From Opitutia bacterium (GTDB taxonomy: Bacteria; Verrucomicrobiota; Verrucomicrobiia; Opitutales; Coraliomargaritaceae), in contig JAQXBA010000129.1 of assembly GCA_029252625.1 (NCBI GenBank), forward strand, positions 1 to 64,000: DNA of 64,000 nt. The letters are read 5' to 3'. Under the pieces are notes generated by a model. It worked only from the letters and a program-made list of their open reading frames with translations, ran no database searches and was not told the origin of the DNA. Positions 29,312 to 39,499 of the stretch are shown here, one piece after another. A program made the translations under genes and the position numbers. The first letter of the stretch is position 1; every line of letters begins with the position of its first letter.

Positions 29312-30613
29312 TTGAAGACTTTTCACACATCTGTAGACGCAGCGATCAGGGCATATAAGCGTGTCGCCATTTTTGGAGCTGGCGTCAGTGGGCAGGCTGC
29401 GCGGCGCTTGGTGCTCAGCTTGGGGCTCGAACTCTGCTTGTTTGATCAAGACGGGCGCGGCGACACTGCGAATTTTAGTGGGGCCTCGCTGAGTGAATTT
29501 GATGTGTTTGTCTTCAGTCCCGGGTTTGCGATTGCACATCCATGGCGTGTCTTGGTGCAGCGCTCCGGTCGGCCATGCTACAGTGAGCTGGGCTTTGCGG
29601 CGTTGCACTGGCGCGGGCGCGTGCTCGGCGTCACGGGCACAAATGGCAAGACTACAATCACGTCGTTGCTGTGCAATGCTTTAAACGCGGCTGGGCAGGT
29701 TGCAGTTGAAGCGGGTAATATTGGTACGCCATTGAGTGACTGCGTACTTGGCGATGCCAACCATGCCGAGGCGATTGCGGTATGTGAGATCAGCTCGTTT
29801 CAGGCAGAATTGTCGGCTGGGCTGCAGTTAGATGGCCTGATCTGGAGCAATTTTGCCGAAGATCATTTGGATCGCTACGATTCGATGGCTGAGTATTTTG
29901 CATCTAAGGCCCAGCTTTTGTCCTGTTTACGTCCGGGTGCTCCCTCGGTGCTGGGTATCGATGTATTTGAGTTTGATCCTGAGGTTTCTGGCATTCCGGG
30001 TTCGATTTTGGTGGATCAGGATTCGAGCTTAATTGATCGACTTGCGCCAGATTCGCCTTTTCGAAACTTCCCACAGAGCACCAATTTCGCTCTAGCTGTA
30101 GCTCTCTGGCGTGCGCTCGATCGACCTGTCGAGTCGTTGATCGATAGTGCGAATGCCTTTCAGTTCGCAGCGCACCGCTTGTGCCCTGTTGATAGCTGGG
30201 GTGGAGTGACTTTTTGGAACGACTCCAAGGCGACCAACTTTCATGCGGTATTGGCGGCGATCGAAGGATTGGATGGGTTGGTGTATTGGATTGGTGGAGG
30301 CAGCGGTAAAGGCGGTGATTTCGATGCATTCGCGCGGTCAATTGCGCCGAAGGTCGAAGCGGTTTTCCTCTATGGTGAAGTCGCTGAGTCACTTGCTGAG
30401 AGCTTGAGGCTGGTGCATTCTTGTATCGAAATCCGCGCTGATTTAGATGCAGCCGTGGAAGCGGCGACACGGGCGGCGTTGGCTAATTCGCCGTCGGTTG
30501 TTTTATTGAGTCCTGGTTTTGCCAGCTTCGATCAGTTCCCTAGCTACGCCGCCCGCGGAAAAAGCTTCATTTCCACTGTTTTTAGTTTGAAGGATGCCTA
30601 TCGGCTCAAGTAA
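29312..30613 (+). CDS. murD: UDP-N-acetylmuramoyl-L-alanine--D-glutamate ligase
   Basis: Adds D-glutamate to UDP-MurNAc-L-Ala in cytoplasmic peptidoglycan precursor synthesis. It has 433 residues. The N-terminal Rossmann-like VAIFGAGVSGQAARRL, P-loop VTGTNGKTTITSLL (about residue 110), EISSFQAEL and NFAEDHLDRY are Mur ligase hallmarks; FWNDSKATNFHA and YWIGGGSGKGGDF are MurD-specific. The best start is TTG with no Shine-Dalgarno; no better ATG precedes the Rossmann motif. It opens the plus-strand cluster of cell-wall and division genes, and the usual mraY and murF neighbours are absent. Confidence 0.95.
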   Translation: MKTFHTSVDAAIRAYKRVAIFGAGVSGQAARRLVLSLGLELCLFDQDGRGDTANFSGASLSEFDVFVFSPGFAIAHPWRVLVQRSGRPCYSELGFAALHWRGRVLGVTGTNGKTTITSLLCNALNAAGQVAVEAGNIGTPLSDCVLGDANHAEAIAVCEISSFQAELSAGLQLDGLIWSNFAEDHLDRYDSMAEYFASKAQLLSCLRPGAPSVLGIDVFEFDPEVSGIPGSILVDQDSSLIDRLAPDSPFRNFPQSTNFALAVALWRALDRPVESLIDSANAFQFAAHRLCPVDSWGGVTFWNDSKATNFHAVLAAIEGLDGLVYWIGGGSGKGGDFDAFARSIAPKVEAVFLYGEVAESLAESLRLVHSCIEIRADLDAAVEAATRAALANSPSVVLLSPGFASFDQFPSYAARGKSFISTVFSLKDAYRLK

Positions 30614-30649
30614 TCTATGTGCAAAATTGTAACCGCATCTTATAGTATT

Positions 30650-31780
30650 ATGAAAATTTCTAAAGTCTTCGGGTTCGTCCTCTGTCTTCATCTCGGTATT
30701 ATTGCCGTTCTTATTGTCCAGCCGGGCTGTGGGACCACGCAACCGCCGACACAAATGTATCAACAGAACCGAACTACTGGTTTGGTGGTGCAGGAGCCAT
30801 CTGAAAGTTTAATTCCTGCAACTCGTTTAGACGCTTCGATCGATCCTGCGTTTAACGCCGGATTCGATGCAAATAAAGGTGGCCGTTTTGCGCCAAATCG
30901 GCCTGATCTTGAATTTGCTGAATTTGAAGAAGCGACGCCGCAACTTGAACCAATCGTTTCCGATGCAGTCGTCTCCACAGTCGACGTTGCGGGCCCGTCC
31001 ATGCAAAGCTATGCGGTGAAGCAGGGCGATAGCCTCTGGGCAATCTCCAAGCGCTTCAAAGTTTCGCTGAATGATCTGTATGCTGCGAATGACTTGAATG
31101 AAAATTCGCTGCTTCAGGTTGGACAGCAAATTCAAGTCCCGGTTGAAGATGGCACTGCAACTGTCACGACTGAGTCTGCGGATGCTTACCAGCCGTCTGA
31201 TTATAACATGGCCACCGAAACTTACACGGTGAAGGGCGGCGACAATTTATCCAAGATCGCAATGCAGTATAAGACTACAGTCAGAGCGCTCAAAGCGGCC
31301 AATAACAAGACTTCTGACCTGATTCGTGTTGGCGAGAAGTTGATGATACCAGTTGATGGTGCTAGTAGCGGCAGCTCGACTGTGACGACAGCAGCCTCTG
31401 CCACTGTGGTCAAGCCAGCCGTAGCGATCAGCGCAGATGATACACACATTGTAAAGGCGGGTGAATATCCTGCTACGATCGCGCGTCAATATGGTATGAC
31501 TGCCTCTGAGCTGCTTGCTATCAACGGCATCACCGATCCGCGCAAGATGCAGATTGGGCAGAAACTTAAAGTCAGCTCCACTGGTAGTGCGGCGAATATC
31601 GAGGCGAAGACTACTTCAGTCGCTGCTGCACCCACTGTGAGCGCTAGCAGTGACGGGCCGATCGAAATTCGTGTGGTCGAAGCAGATCCATTAGTCGAAG
31701 AGGATATCGTTGAGATTAATACTGATGCCTTATTCGAAAATGCTGTAGAAATTCCAGTTATTCGTCTGGATGATCAGTAA
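30650..31780 (+). CDS. Exported triple-LysM peptidoglycan-binding protein in the division cluster
   Basis: A 376-residue protein with an N-terminal signal or anchor (MKISKVFGFVLCLHLGIIAVLIV). PGCG follows and could be a weak lipobox. A low-complexity linker precedes three LysM domains at about 120-164 (YAVKQGDSLWAISKRF), 191-234 (YTVKGGDNLSKIAMQY) and 266-309 (HIVKAGEYPATIARQY), then an acidic tail. No catalytic domain is present, so it should bind peptidoglycan without cutting it. Its place between murD and ftsW suggests a structural or recruiting role at the septum (inference). I chose the second ATG; the first adds eleven non-signal residues. Confidence 0.85.
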   Translation: MKISKVFGFVLCLHLGIIAVLIVQPGCGTTQPPTQMYQQNRTTGLVVQEPSESLIPATRLDASIDPAFNAGFDANKGGRFAPNRPDLEFAEFEEATPQLEPIVSDAVVSTVDVAGPSMQSYAVKQGDSLWAISKRFKVSLNDLYAANDLNENSLLQVGQQIQVPVEDGTATVTTESADAYQPSDYNMATETYTVKGGDNLSKIAMQYKTTVRALKAANNKTSDLIRVGEKLMIPVDGASSGSSTVTTAASATVVKPAVAISADDTHIVKAGEYPATIARQYGMTASELLAINGITDPRKMQIGQKLKVSSTGSAANIEAKTTSVAAAPTVSASSDGPIEIRVVEADPLVEEDIVEINTDALFENAVEIPVIRLDDQ

Positions 31781-31818
31781 TCTTTGGACTCAAGAGTTTA
31801 GCTCGTTATTAGTATAGA

Positions 31819-32961
31819 ATGTGCGCACGGACTGCTTTGCGAAATTCCTTTTGGAGTATTCCGCCAGCAGGAGTGTTCATCGCGCTAATTGTCATCTCGC
31901 TCACGTTCCTTGGTTTGGTGGTGCTATTTAGTGCATCGCAAGCGATGCATTCTGATCCGACGGTGCTGCTGCGCAAGCAGCTCATTTGGTTAGTGGTTGC
32001 GTCTCTGTCCGGAGGTTTTGCGATGATTGTCAATTTAGCGGCCTTGCGAGACTATGCATATATCTTAGCAGGAGGCGCGGTGTTGTTATTAGTTTTAGTG
32101 CTGATCCCTGGTATCGGCGTCACGGTTAACGGCGCGCAACGTTGGATTGATTGCGGGCCCATGCGGTTGCAGGTGTCGGAGATTGGAAAGTTAGGCTTGC
32201 TGTTCATGATGGCGCATTATCTAGCGGCGAATCGGCGCAATTTGGATGATCCGCTGCGTGGTTTTATCGTACCTTGTGGTATGCTTGCGGTGATTTGTGG
32301 TTTAATCATCATCGAGCCTGATTTCGGCACTGCTTTTCTTTGCGGGGCAGTCGGTGGCATTATGCTTTACCTCGCTGGGCTGCGATTGAAGTTTCTAATC
32401 CCGACCGCGATTGCGGCCCTGACTTTTTTTTCTGTGGCGGTGTATCACGATCCCGTGCGCTTACAGCGCATTACTTCATTTCTCGATGTTGAAGGTAATC
32501 GCACTGATAGCTCTTATCAGTTGTGGCAGGGTATTCTAGCTTTTGGTGCGGGCGGTGTGCAAGGGGTGGGGCTTGGAGTGGGGCGTCAGCAGATGTCTTT
32601 TTTACCTGAAGCTCATACAGACTTTATTTTTGCCATCGTGGGAGAAGAACTCGGCCTTGTATTTACCCTTGGGGTGGTGGTGCTTTTTATGACTTTATTT
32701 TTTGTCGGCGTGTTGCAGCTTAAGCGTGCGCCGGACCTGTATCAATATTTGTTAATTATGGGGGCACTACTCTTTGTGACGCTTCAGGCATTAATTAATA
32801 TTGGAGTGGTTACAGGATGTCTTCCGACTAAGGGAATGTCTTTGCCGTTTATTTCGTACGGTGGCTCAAATCTTGTTTTCATGTTTGTGTTGACTGGAAT
32901 TATTTTAAACGGCTTCCGCTCATGGGAGCTACCTGCGTTGTGGAGACAGCGTGAGCTATGA
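31819..32961 (+). CDS. ftsW: FtsW, septal peptidoglycan polymerase (SEDS family)
   Basis: A 380-residue SEDS glycosyltransferase that polymerises lipid II at the septum with a class B PBP. About ten membrane helices are predicted. Conserved segments: VVLFSASQAMHSDPTVLLRKQ, NGAQRWIDCGPMRLQVSEIGK, EPDFGTAF, EAHTDFIFAIVGEELG and the C-terminal GMSLPFISYGGSNL, all typical of FtsW/RodA. The position next to murG favours FtsW over RodA. No ftsI is in the cluster, so its partner transpeptidase must be encoded elsewhere. The stop overlaps murG by four bases. Confidence 0.95.
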   Translation: MCARTALRNSFWSIPPAGVFIALIVISLTFLGLVVLFSASQAMHSDPTVLLRKQLIWLVVASLSGGFAMIVNLAALRDYAYILAGGAVLLLVLVLIPGIGVTVNGAQRWIDCGPMRLQVSEIGKLGLLFMMAHYLAANRRNLDDPLRGFIVPCGMLAVICGLIIIEPDFGTAFLCGAVGGIMLYLAGLRLKFLIPTAIAALTFFSVAVYHDPVRLQRITSFLDVEGNRTDSSYQLWQGILAFGAGGVQGVGLGVGRQQMSFLPEAHTDFIFAIVGEELGLVFTLGVVVLFMTLFFVGVLQLKRAPDLYQYLLIMGALLFVTLQALINIGVVTGCLPTKGMSLPFISYGGSNLVFMFVLTGIILNGFRSWELPALWRQREL

Positions 32962-34085
32962 GTCGTATACTGATTGCTTGCGGTGGCACTGGAGGGCATC
33001 TGGCACCCGGAATTGCGATCGCCGAGGTGTTACAATCGCGTGGCCATCACTGCACTTTGTTGATTAGCCAGAAGCAGGTGGATTCGGCCTTGATCGAGAA
33101 ATATGCACACCTCAACTTCCATAGGACTCCTGGAAGGGCATTTTCGGGTGGAGTGGCAAAATGGATCACCTCGTGCTGGAGCCTGCTTTCCGGCTGTCTT
33201 TTTTCGCATAAACTGGTGCGCGAGGAAAAACCTGACCTGGTGTTGCTTTTTGGTGGATTTCTTTCGGTCGGTTTAGGCTTAGCAGCCCGTCTTGCAGGAG
33301 TGCCAGTTGCTGTGCATGAGGCCAATTGTCGTCCAGGCAAGGCGGTGCGTTTATTGAAGCACCTCGCAACGCGTGTATATTTACCTGATGGTGTGCGATT
33401 AAAAGGGGTCCCCTCTAGGTGTGTTCGTTATCTCGGTTATCCTGTCCGCGGCGATGTGAAGCATCGTTTGAAGGCAGAGGCCTGGAAACTTTTAGGCATT
33501 TCTGTGCCTCATAAGCTGCTGGTCTTAATCGGAGGAAGTCAGGGTGCTAGCGCCCTCAATGAATGGGTCATCGATCATTTTGAGGCCTTGGCAAAACAAG
33601 GAATATCGGTCTATTGTGTGACGGGGCTCGGAAAAAACTCTGCCGGTTCGCTTCACACGACCAGTTCTAAAAGCGAGATGGTATCTGCGAAATTTGTGCC
33701 GTTTTCAGATCAAATGGGTGACGTGATTTCGGCTGCTGATCTAGTGATTTCGCGTGCAGGTGCGGGTTCGATCGCGGAGATTGTTCGTTGTCGTGCGCCG
33801 TCGATATTGATCCCCTATCCTTTTGCTGCGGACGATCATCAGCAGGCGAATGCGGTCATGCATGAACGCCATGGAGCGGGCCTAGTTCTAGCTCAGGGGC
33901 AGTTGAGCCAATTATTAGCTGAAGTTGAAGGGTTAATTTTTAACGATTGGGTACTTGGGAAATTTAAATCCAACCTCGAACGTCTGGATCGTTTTGATTC
34001 GGGTGAACGTATTGCGTCTGATATTGAAGCATTGTGTAACGCGCGGGCTTTAGCAGCAGCTGATAAACTGGAGCCTGCGGTATGA
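32958..34085 (+). CDS. murG: MurG, lipid II-forming GlcNAc transferase
   Basis: Transfers GlcNAc from UDP-GlcNAc to lipid I on the inner face of the cytoplasmic membrane. At 375 residues it fits the family. The N-terminal glycine loop CGGTGGHLAPGIAIAEVL and VHEANCRPGKA belong to the lipid I-binding domain. LIGGSQGASALNEWV and VISRAGAGSIAEIVRCRAPS mark the UDP-GlcNAc-binding domain. Overlapping ATGA junctions on both sides indicate tight translational coupling with ftsW and the murC-murB fusion. Confidence 0.96.
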   Translation: MSRILIACGGTGGHLAPGIAIAEVLQSRGHHCTLLISQKQVDSALIEKYAHLNFHRTPGRAFSGGVAKWITSCWSLLSGCLFSHKLVREEKPDLVLLFGGFLSVGLGLAARLAGVPVAVHEANCRPGKAVRLLKHLATRVYLPDGVRLKGVPSRCVRYLGYPVRGDVKHRLKAEAWKLLGISVPHKLLVLIGGSQGASALNEWVIDHFEALAKQGISVYCVTGLGKNSAGSLHTTSSKSEMVSAKFVPFSDQMGDVISAADLVISRAGAGSIAEIVRCRAPSILIPYPFAADDHQQANAVMHERHGAGLVLAQGQLSQLLAEVEGLIFNDWVLGKFKSNLERLDRFDSGERIASDIEALCNARALAAADKLEPAV

Positions 34086-36400
34086 CTGAATCTAAGGAGT
34101 CATACTTGTTTCTCGGAATTGGTGGCATGGGCATGGCACCACTAGCGGGTTGGATGGCGCATGCGGGGTATTCGATTGCTGGATATGATGATAATTTACA
34201 GGAGCGCGTGCGCTGCTTCTTAGAAGATTCCGGAGTATCACTTCGGGACTTTGTCTTCGCCGAACAATTTGTAGAGTTTACGGCAGTTGTCTATTCAAGT
34301 GCGATTCAAGCGGACCACCCGCTTTTAATCGCGGCTAGTGAACAGGGGCTGAAAACTTTACGTCGTGGTGAGATGCTCGCCAAAGTGGCGGCGTCGAAGC
34401 GCTTGATCGCAGTAGTCGGGAGCCATGGAAAGACGACGACGTCTGGAATGATTGCGCATGGCATACGGCAGTGCGGATTGACTGCTAATTATATTCTCGG
34501 CGGTTTATTCAATGATACGACACTCCCGCCGAGCCAGTATGCTGAAAGTGATTGGTTGATTGCCGAGGTCGATGAGAGCGATGGCACGATTGATGATTTT
34601 TCTCCTGAAGTCACTGTGGTGCTAAATGTCGATTGGGATCATGCGGACCGCTATGCCAGCGGCGAGATGATGGATGATGCTTTTCGTCAACTGATTGTCC
34701 GTACCAATGAGCAAGTGTTGCTTTCGGTCGAGGGTGATTTGACCCAGCGTTTTATCGAAACTGGCGGTGCGGAACTACTTACTTTTGGTGCGCACGGAGA
34801 TTTCGATGTGCAAGTTGGTGAGGACGGTCGTTTACATTTGGGTGGACATTTTACTGAGTCGCAGATTGAGGCGCCAGTCGCGGGGGGCTTTAATTTGATT
34901 AATGGCGCGGCAGCTTTGGCTGTTCTCAAACTGTTATCTGCGAACTTGCCTGCTGACATACTTTCTAATTTCTGCGGTATGACGCGGCGACAATCTGTAC
35001 TTCACTGCGACGAGCGACTTATGGTGGTCGAAGACTATGCACATCATCCCACTGAGATTGCCGCCTTGTTTGCGTGTCTGCGATCGATGGCTCCGAAGCG
35101 TCGGCTAGTGGTGGTGTTTCAACCGCATCGCTACTCGCGCACCAAGCAATTCAAGCGCGCTTTTGCTGATGTTTTGCAAGCAGCGGATCAGCTCTTTTTG
35201 TTGCCGGTATATGCTGCGCATGAATCTGTAATCGAGGGTGGGACGATTGCAGAAATGGCTCAGGAGTTTTCTGGCGATCCGCCAGAAGTATTGACGATGA
35301 ACCCTGCGGGGACACAACGGTTGGTGGATTCGATTGGTAGTGAGCCTAGTTTGGTGGCCTTTGTCGGAGCGGGAGACATTGATCAATTTGGTGGTTTATT
35401 TACCTCGATGCATCGTAATGCGGCTGATGTGGCTGCTGCATGGCGTGATTTTTTGAAAGGTCGTGTCTCATCGGAATGCGTATTGAAATTCGACGAGCCA
35501 TTGGCGAATAAAACGACGATGCGTATCGGTGGTAACACACGCTTTTATGCCGAGCCGGTAAACCTATGTGACCTGCGTGCCTTGTTACGCGCGGCAAAGT
35601 TGTTTGATCTGGAGACATTTTGCCTTGGTCGTGGTTCGAACTTATTGGTTCCGGATCAAGGTTTTTCGGGATTGGTTATCCGTTTTTCATCTGCGGGCTG
35701 GCGTCACACTGAGGTGCTGAGTGATGGTCGTATCTGGTCGGCCGCGGGTGTGCGACTCAAAGAAATCTGCGGACATGCCGCGAAGGCAGGTCTCGCTGGT
35801 TTTGAGTTTCTCGAGGGGATACCAGGTGCGTTGGGTGGTGCATTGCGTATGAATGCCGGTGCGATGGGTAATTGGATGTTTGATGTGGTGGAGCGTGTAC
35901 AGTTTTTGGACCAGGCGGGGCAGTTGCAGGATTTGCCTAAAGATGCGTTTCACTTTGGATATCGTAAGGTCGAAGAGATTAGCTGTGGCATCGCGCTTGG
36001 GGCGGTATTAAAGAGTGCCGAGCTTGGGGGTGAAGTCGCTATCCGAGAGCGTATGGATAGTTACTCGAGTTCGCGCAAAGCTTCGCAGCCTAGAGATCCG
36101 AGTGCTGGCTGTATCTTCAAAAATCCAGAGGGCAATTTTGCGGGTAAGTTGATCGATACACATGGAGTGAAAGGCATGCGTGTAGGTACGGCGGAAGTTT
36201 CGAATGTACATGGTAACTTTATAGTTAACCGCGGCGGTGCCAGCGCCGCCGATGTGATCGAACTTGTGCGTCAAGTGCGTGCGGTAATTTGGGCGAAGTC
36301 AGGTTATGTGTTGGAGCCAGAAGTTTTATTACTTGGGCAATCATGGGATGATGTGCTTGGCGATGTGGAATCTTTTGAAGAAGGGAAAAATCGTGGCTAA
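34082..36400 (+). CDS. murC/murB: MurC-MurB fusion: UDP-MurNAc--L-alanine ligase / UDP-MurNAc dehydrogenase
   Basis: A 772-residue bifunctional enzyme. Residues 1-455 are MurC, with LFLGIGGMGMAPLAGW, P-loop VVGSHGKTTTS at 111-121, VDESDGTI, NVDWDHADRY and EDYAHHPTEI. Residues about 465-772 are MurB, with NKTTMRIGG, LGRGSNLLV (FAD), EGIPGALGGALRMNAGA, SAGCIFKNP and EVSNVHGNFIVN. In that last MurB block the proton-donor position is cysteine. MurB makes UDP-MurNAc and MurC adds L-Ala to it, so product and substrate are consecutive; the domain order is the reverse of the pathway order. The frame is continuous, with no stop or shift at the junction. It overlaps ddl by eight bases. Confidence 0.95.
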   Translation: MTESKESYLFLGIGGMGMAPLAGWMAHAGYSIAGYDDNLQERVRCFLEDSGVSLRDFVFAEQFVEFTAVVYSSAIQADHPLLIAASEQGLKTLRRGEMLAKVAASKRLIAVVGSHGKTTTSGMIAHGIRQCGLTANYILGGLFNDTTLPPSQYAESDWLIAEVDESDGTIDDFSPEVTVVLNVDWDHADRYASGEMMDDAFRQLIVRTNEQVLLSVEGDLTQRFIETGGAELLTFGAHGDFDVQVGEDGRLHLGGHFTESQIEAPVAGGFNLINGAAALAVLKLLSANLPADILSNFCGMTRRQSVLHCDERLMVVEDYAHHPTEIAALFACLRSMAPKRRLVVVFQPHRYSRTKQFKRAFADVLQAADQLFLLPVYAAHESVIEGGTIAEMAQEFSGDPPEVLTMNPAGTQRLVDSIGSEPSLVAFVGAGDIDQFGGLFTSMHRNAADVAAAWRDFLKGRVSSECVLKFDEPLANKTTMRIGGNTRFYAEPVNLCDLRALLRAAKLFDLETFCLGRGSNLLVPDQGFSGLVIRFSSAGWRHTEVLSDGRIWSAAGVRLKEICGHAAKAGLAGFEFLEGIPGALGGALRMNAGAMGNWMFDVVERVQFLDQAGQLQDLPKDAFHFGYRKVEEISCGIALGAVLKSAELGGEVAIRERMDSYSSSRKASQPRDPSAGCIFKNPEGNFAGKLIDTHGVKGMRVGTAEVSNVHGNFIVNRGGASAADVIELVRQVRAVIWAKSGYVLEPEVLLLGQSWDDVLGDVESFEEGKNRG

Positions 36401-37331
36401 CCCAGAATCGATCGTTATATTATATGGGGGGGTGGGCTCTGAGCGAGAGGTCTCGCTTGTCAGTGGTGAATCGATTGGCAAGGCTTTAGCTGTTAATTTT
36501 GAGGTGGAGTTGGTGCGTCTCGATGCCGATGCACTGCCGGATTCGATTAATGCACAGCGCTCGATTGTGTTTCCCGCATTGCACGGTGCGTTTGGTGAAG
36601 ATGGGCGCTTGCAAGAGCTGCTGGAAGCTGCGGGCATCGTATATTGCGGGAGTGCTTCGGTCGCGAGCAAGTTGTGCATGGCTAAGGATTTGACCAAGAT
36701 GATTGCCAGGGAGCAAGGTATCGGTGTGCCAGAGGCGATGGTTTTTGATGGGACGGACGTGCCGCGGGCAGACGCTGTGATTGAGACACTCGGCAGCTCG
36801 CTAGTAATTAAGCCGACCGATCAGGGCAGTAGTGTGGGGCTGTATTTCACTGAGCATCGTTCGGCGCTTGGCGTGACGCTGTCGCAAATTCACAGTGGTA
36901 ATTGGTTGATTGAGCAACGCATCCGTGGTCGCGAATTAACGGTCGGCGTACTGAAGGGCACAGCTATGGGTGTGGTTGAGATCGTGAGTTCGAGTGGGGT
37001 GTATGATTATACCGCTAAATATACGGCTGGTTCGACTGAGTATCGATATCCGGCGAAGTTAGAGCCTGAGCTGGAAGCCCTTATTAAGGCACAAGCGGAG
37101 GTACTGTTTGATGCCTGTGGCTGCCGTGATTTTGCGCGGATTGACTTTCTGTTGGATGGTGCGCAATTATATTTTTTAGAGATCAATACTCTACCAGGAT
37201 TGACCGCGACGAGTTTATTGCCAAAAAGTGCATATTGTGCGGGCTTGGATTTTGAGTCATTGGCAAGAGAGCTGGTGGCACCTGCGATCGAGCGATTTGC
37301 AGCGCGTAGAATAAAGGGATTTGGGGAATGA
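36393..37331 (+). CDS. ddl: D-alanine--D-alanine ligase
   Basis: ATP-grasp enzyme making the D-Ala-D-Ala dipeptide for the pentapeptide stem. I chose a GTG start (312 residues) eight bases inside the murC-murB end, preceded by GAAGAAGGG at good distance. An earlier ATG frame would add a non-conserved tail. N-terminal VILYGGVGSEREVSLVSGES, central LVIKPTDQGSSVGL, and RIDFLLDGAQLYFLEINTLPGLT with the metal and active-site residues are all present. It overlaps ftsQ by four bases. Confidence 0.94.
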   Translation: MANPESIVILYGGVGSEREVSLVSGESIGKALAVNFEVELVRLDADALPDSINAQRSIVFPALHGAFGEDGRLQELLEAAGIVYCGSASVASKLCMAKDLTKMIAREQGIGVPEAMVFDGTDVPRADAVIETLGSSLVIKPTDQGSSVGLYFTEHRSALGVTLSQIHSGNWLIEQRIRGRELTVGVLKGTAMGVVEIVSSSGVYDYTAKYTAGSTEYRYPAKLEPELEALIKAQAEVLFDACGCRDFARIDFLLDGAQLYFLEINTLPGLTATSLLPKSAYCAGLDFESLARELVAPAIERFAARRIKGFGE

Positions 37332-38263
37332 TTGGGAGTGGTCAACAAAAAGGCGGCACAGCCGCTGGTGGTAAACAAAGCTGGCGAGAGTTGGCTGGGC
37401 CACGCCGTTCTCGAGTGAATTCTCCGCAGGCGCGAAAGCGCCGGCAATCGCGTTGGTTAAAATTCTTAGTTATTTTGGTGTTGCTGCTTGCAGTTTTTAG
37501 TGGGCTGGTCTGGACGGGATGGACATTCAAAAATCGCCAACAGGCAATTGCGATGACGCCGAGTTCGAAGCCGATCGAGCGTATTATTTTTGATACCGAT
37601 GGTGTCTTGCCAGATAATTGGTTGAGTCAGACGATTAAACTTCGTCCTGGGATGTCGATGATGGAGGTCGATATTCATGCGCTTAAAAAAAGTGTGGAAG
37701 CTGCTATTCAAGTAAAATCAGCTTCGGTCGAGCGTGTGTTTCCGAGTGATTTACGGATTCGGATCAAAGAGCGTGTACCAGCACTCCGCTTAGCGGTGGC
37801 GGGAGCCGACGGTAAGCGAAAACTGCGTTTAGTTGCGGTCGACGGCGTGGTCTATGATGGGATCGGCTATCCACACGCAAGTTTAGAAAAATTACCTTTT
37901 GTACAGCCGTATCGACATGTCGATGGCAGTTTTTTTCCGATGCGTGGGATCGAGTCGGTTGCCGAGCTCTTGGAGCTAACTCGCAATACTGCGCCGAAAC
38001 TCTTTCGCACTTGGGAGGTGGTGTCGTTGCAGCACTACTCTGGCAACTTGAATATCCCAGGGCAAGTGATCGAAGTTCGCTCGACGATCGTTCCTCGAAT
38101 CATCTTTGGTAGCTCTGCAGACTACGGGCGTCAATTGGATCGCTTGTCCTATATTCTCGATTATGTTAAAAATCAGGGCAATCCGTCGATCGAACGGATC
38201 GATCTTTCTTTACGTGGTTCCGCTGCAGTGCAGTTTAGCAGTGGTCGTGTCGGCACATTTTAA
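37328..38263 (+). CDS. ftsQ: FtsQ/DivIB cell division protein
   Basis: A 311-residue bitopic divisome protein. A cytoplasmic N-tail rich in Arg/Lys/Gln is followed by one membrane helix at about 44-64 (LKFLVILVLLLAVFSGLVW). A POTRA domain comes next, with LRPGMSMMEVDIHALKKSV and ASVERVFPSDLRIRIKERVP, then the beta domain ending in a short tail. It links FtsA/FtsZ-side assembly to the septal synthase. Its place between ddl and ftsA is the classic dcw order, which supports the name despite weak conservation of this family. Confidence 0.9.
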   Translation: MIGSGQQKGGTAAGGKQSWRELAGPRRSRVNSPQARKRRQSRWLKFLVILVLLLAVFSGLVWTGWTFKNRQQAIAMTPSSKPIERIIFDTDGVLPDNWLSQTIKLRPGMSMMEVDIHALKKSVEAAIQVKSASVERVFPSDLRIRIKERVPALRLAVAGADGKRKLRLVAVDGVVYDGIGYPHASLEKLPFVQPYRHVDGSFFPMRGIESVAELLELTRNTAPKLFRTWEVVSLQHYSGNLNIPGQVIEVRSTIVPRIIFGSSADYGRQLDRLSYILDYVKNQGNPSIERIDLSLRGSAAVQFSSGRVGTF

Positions 38264-38287
38264 TTTAACGAATTTATCTTACAAACT

Positions 38288-39495
<1,208 letters not shown>

Positions 39496-39499
<4 letters not shown>

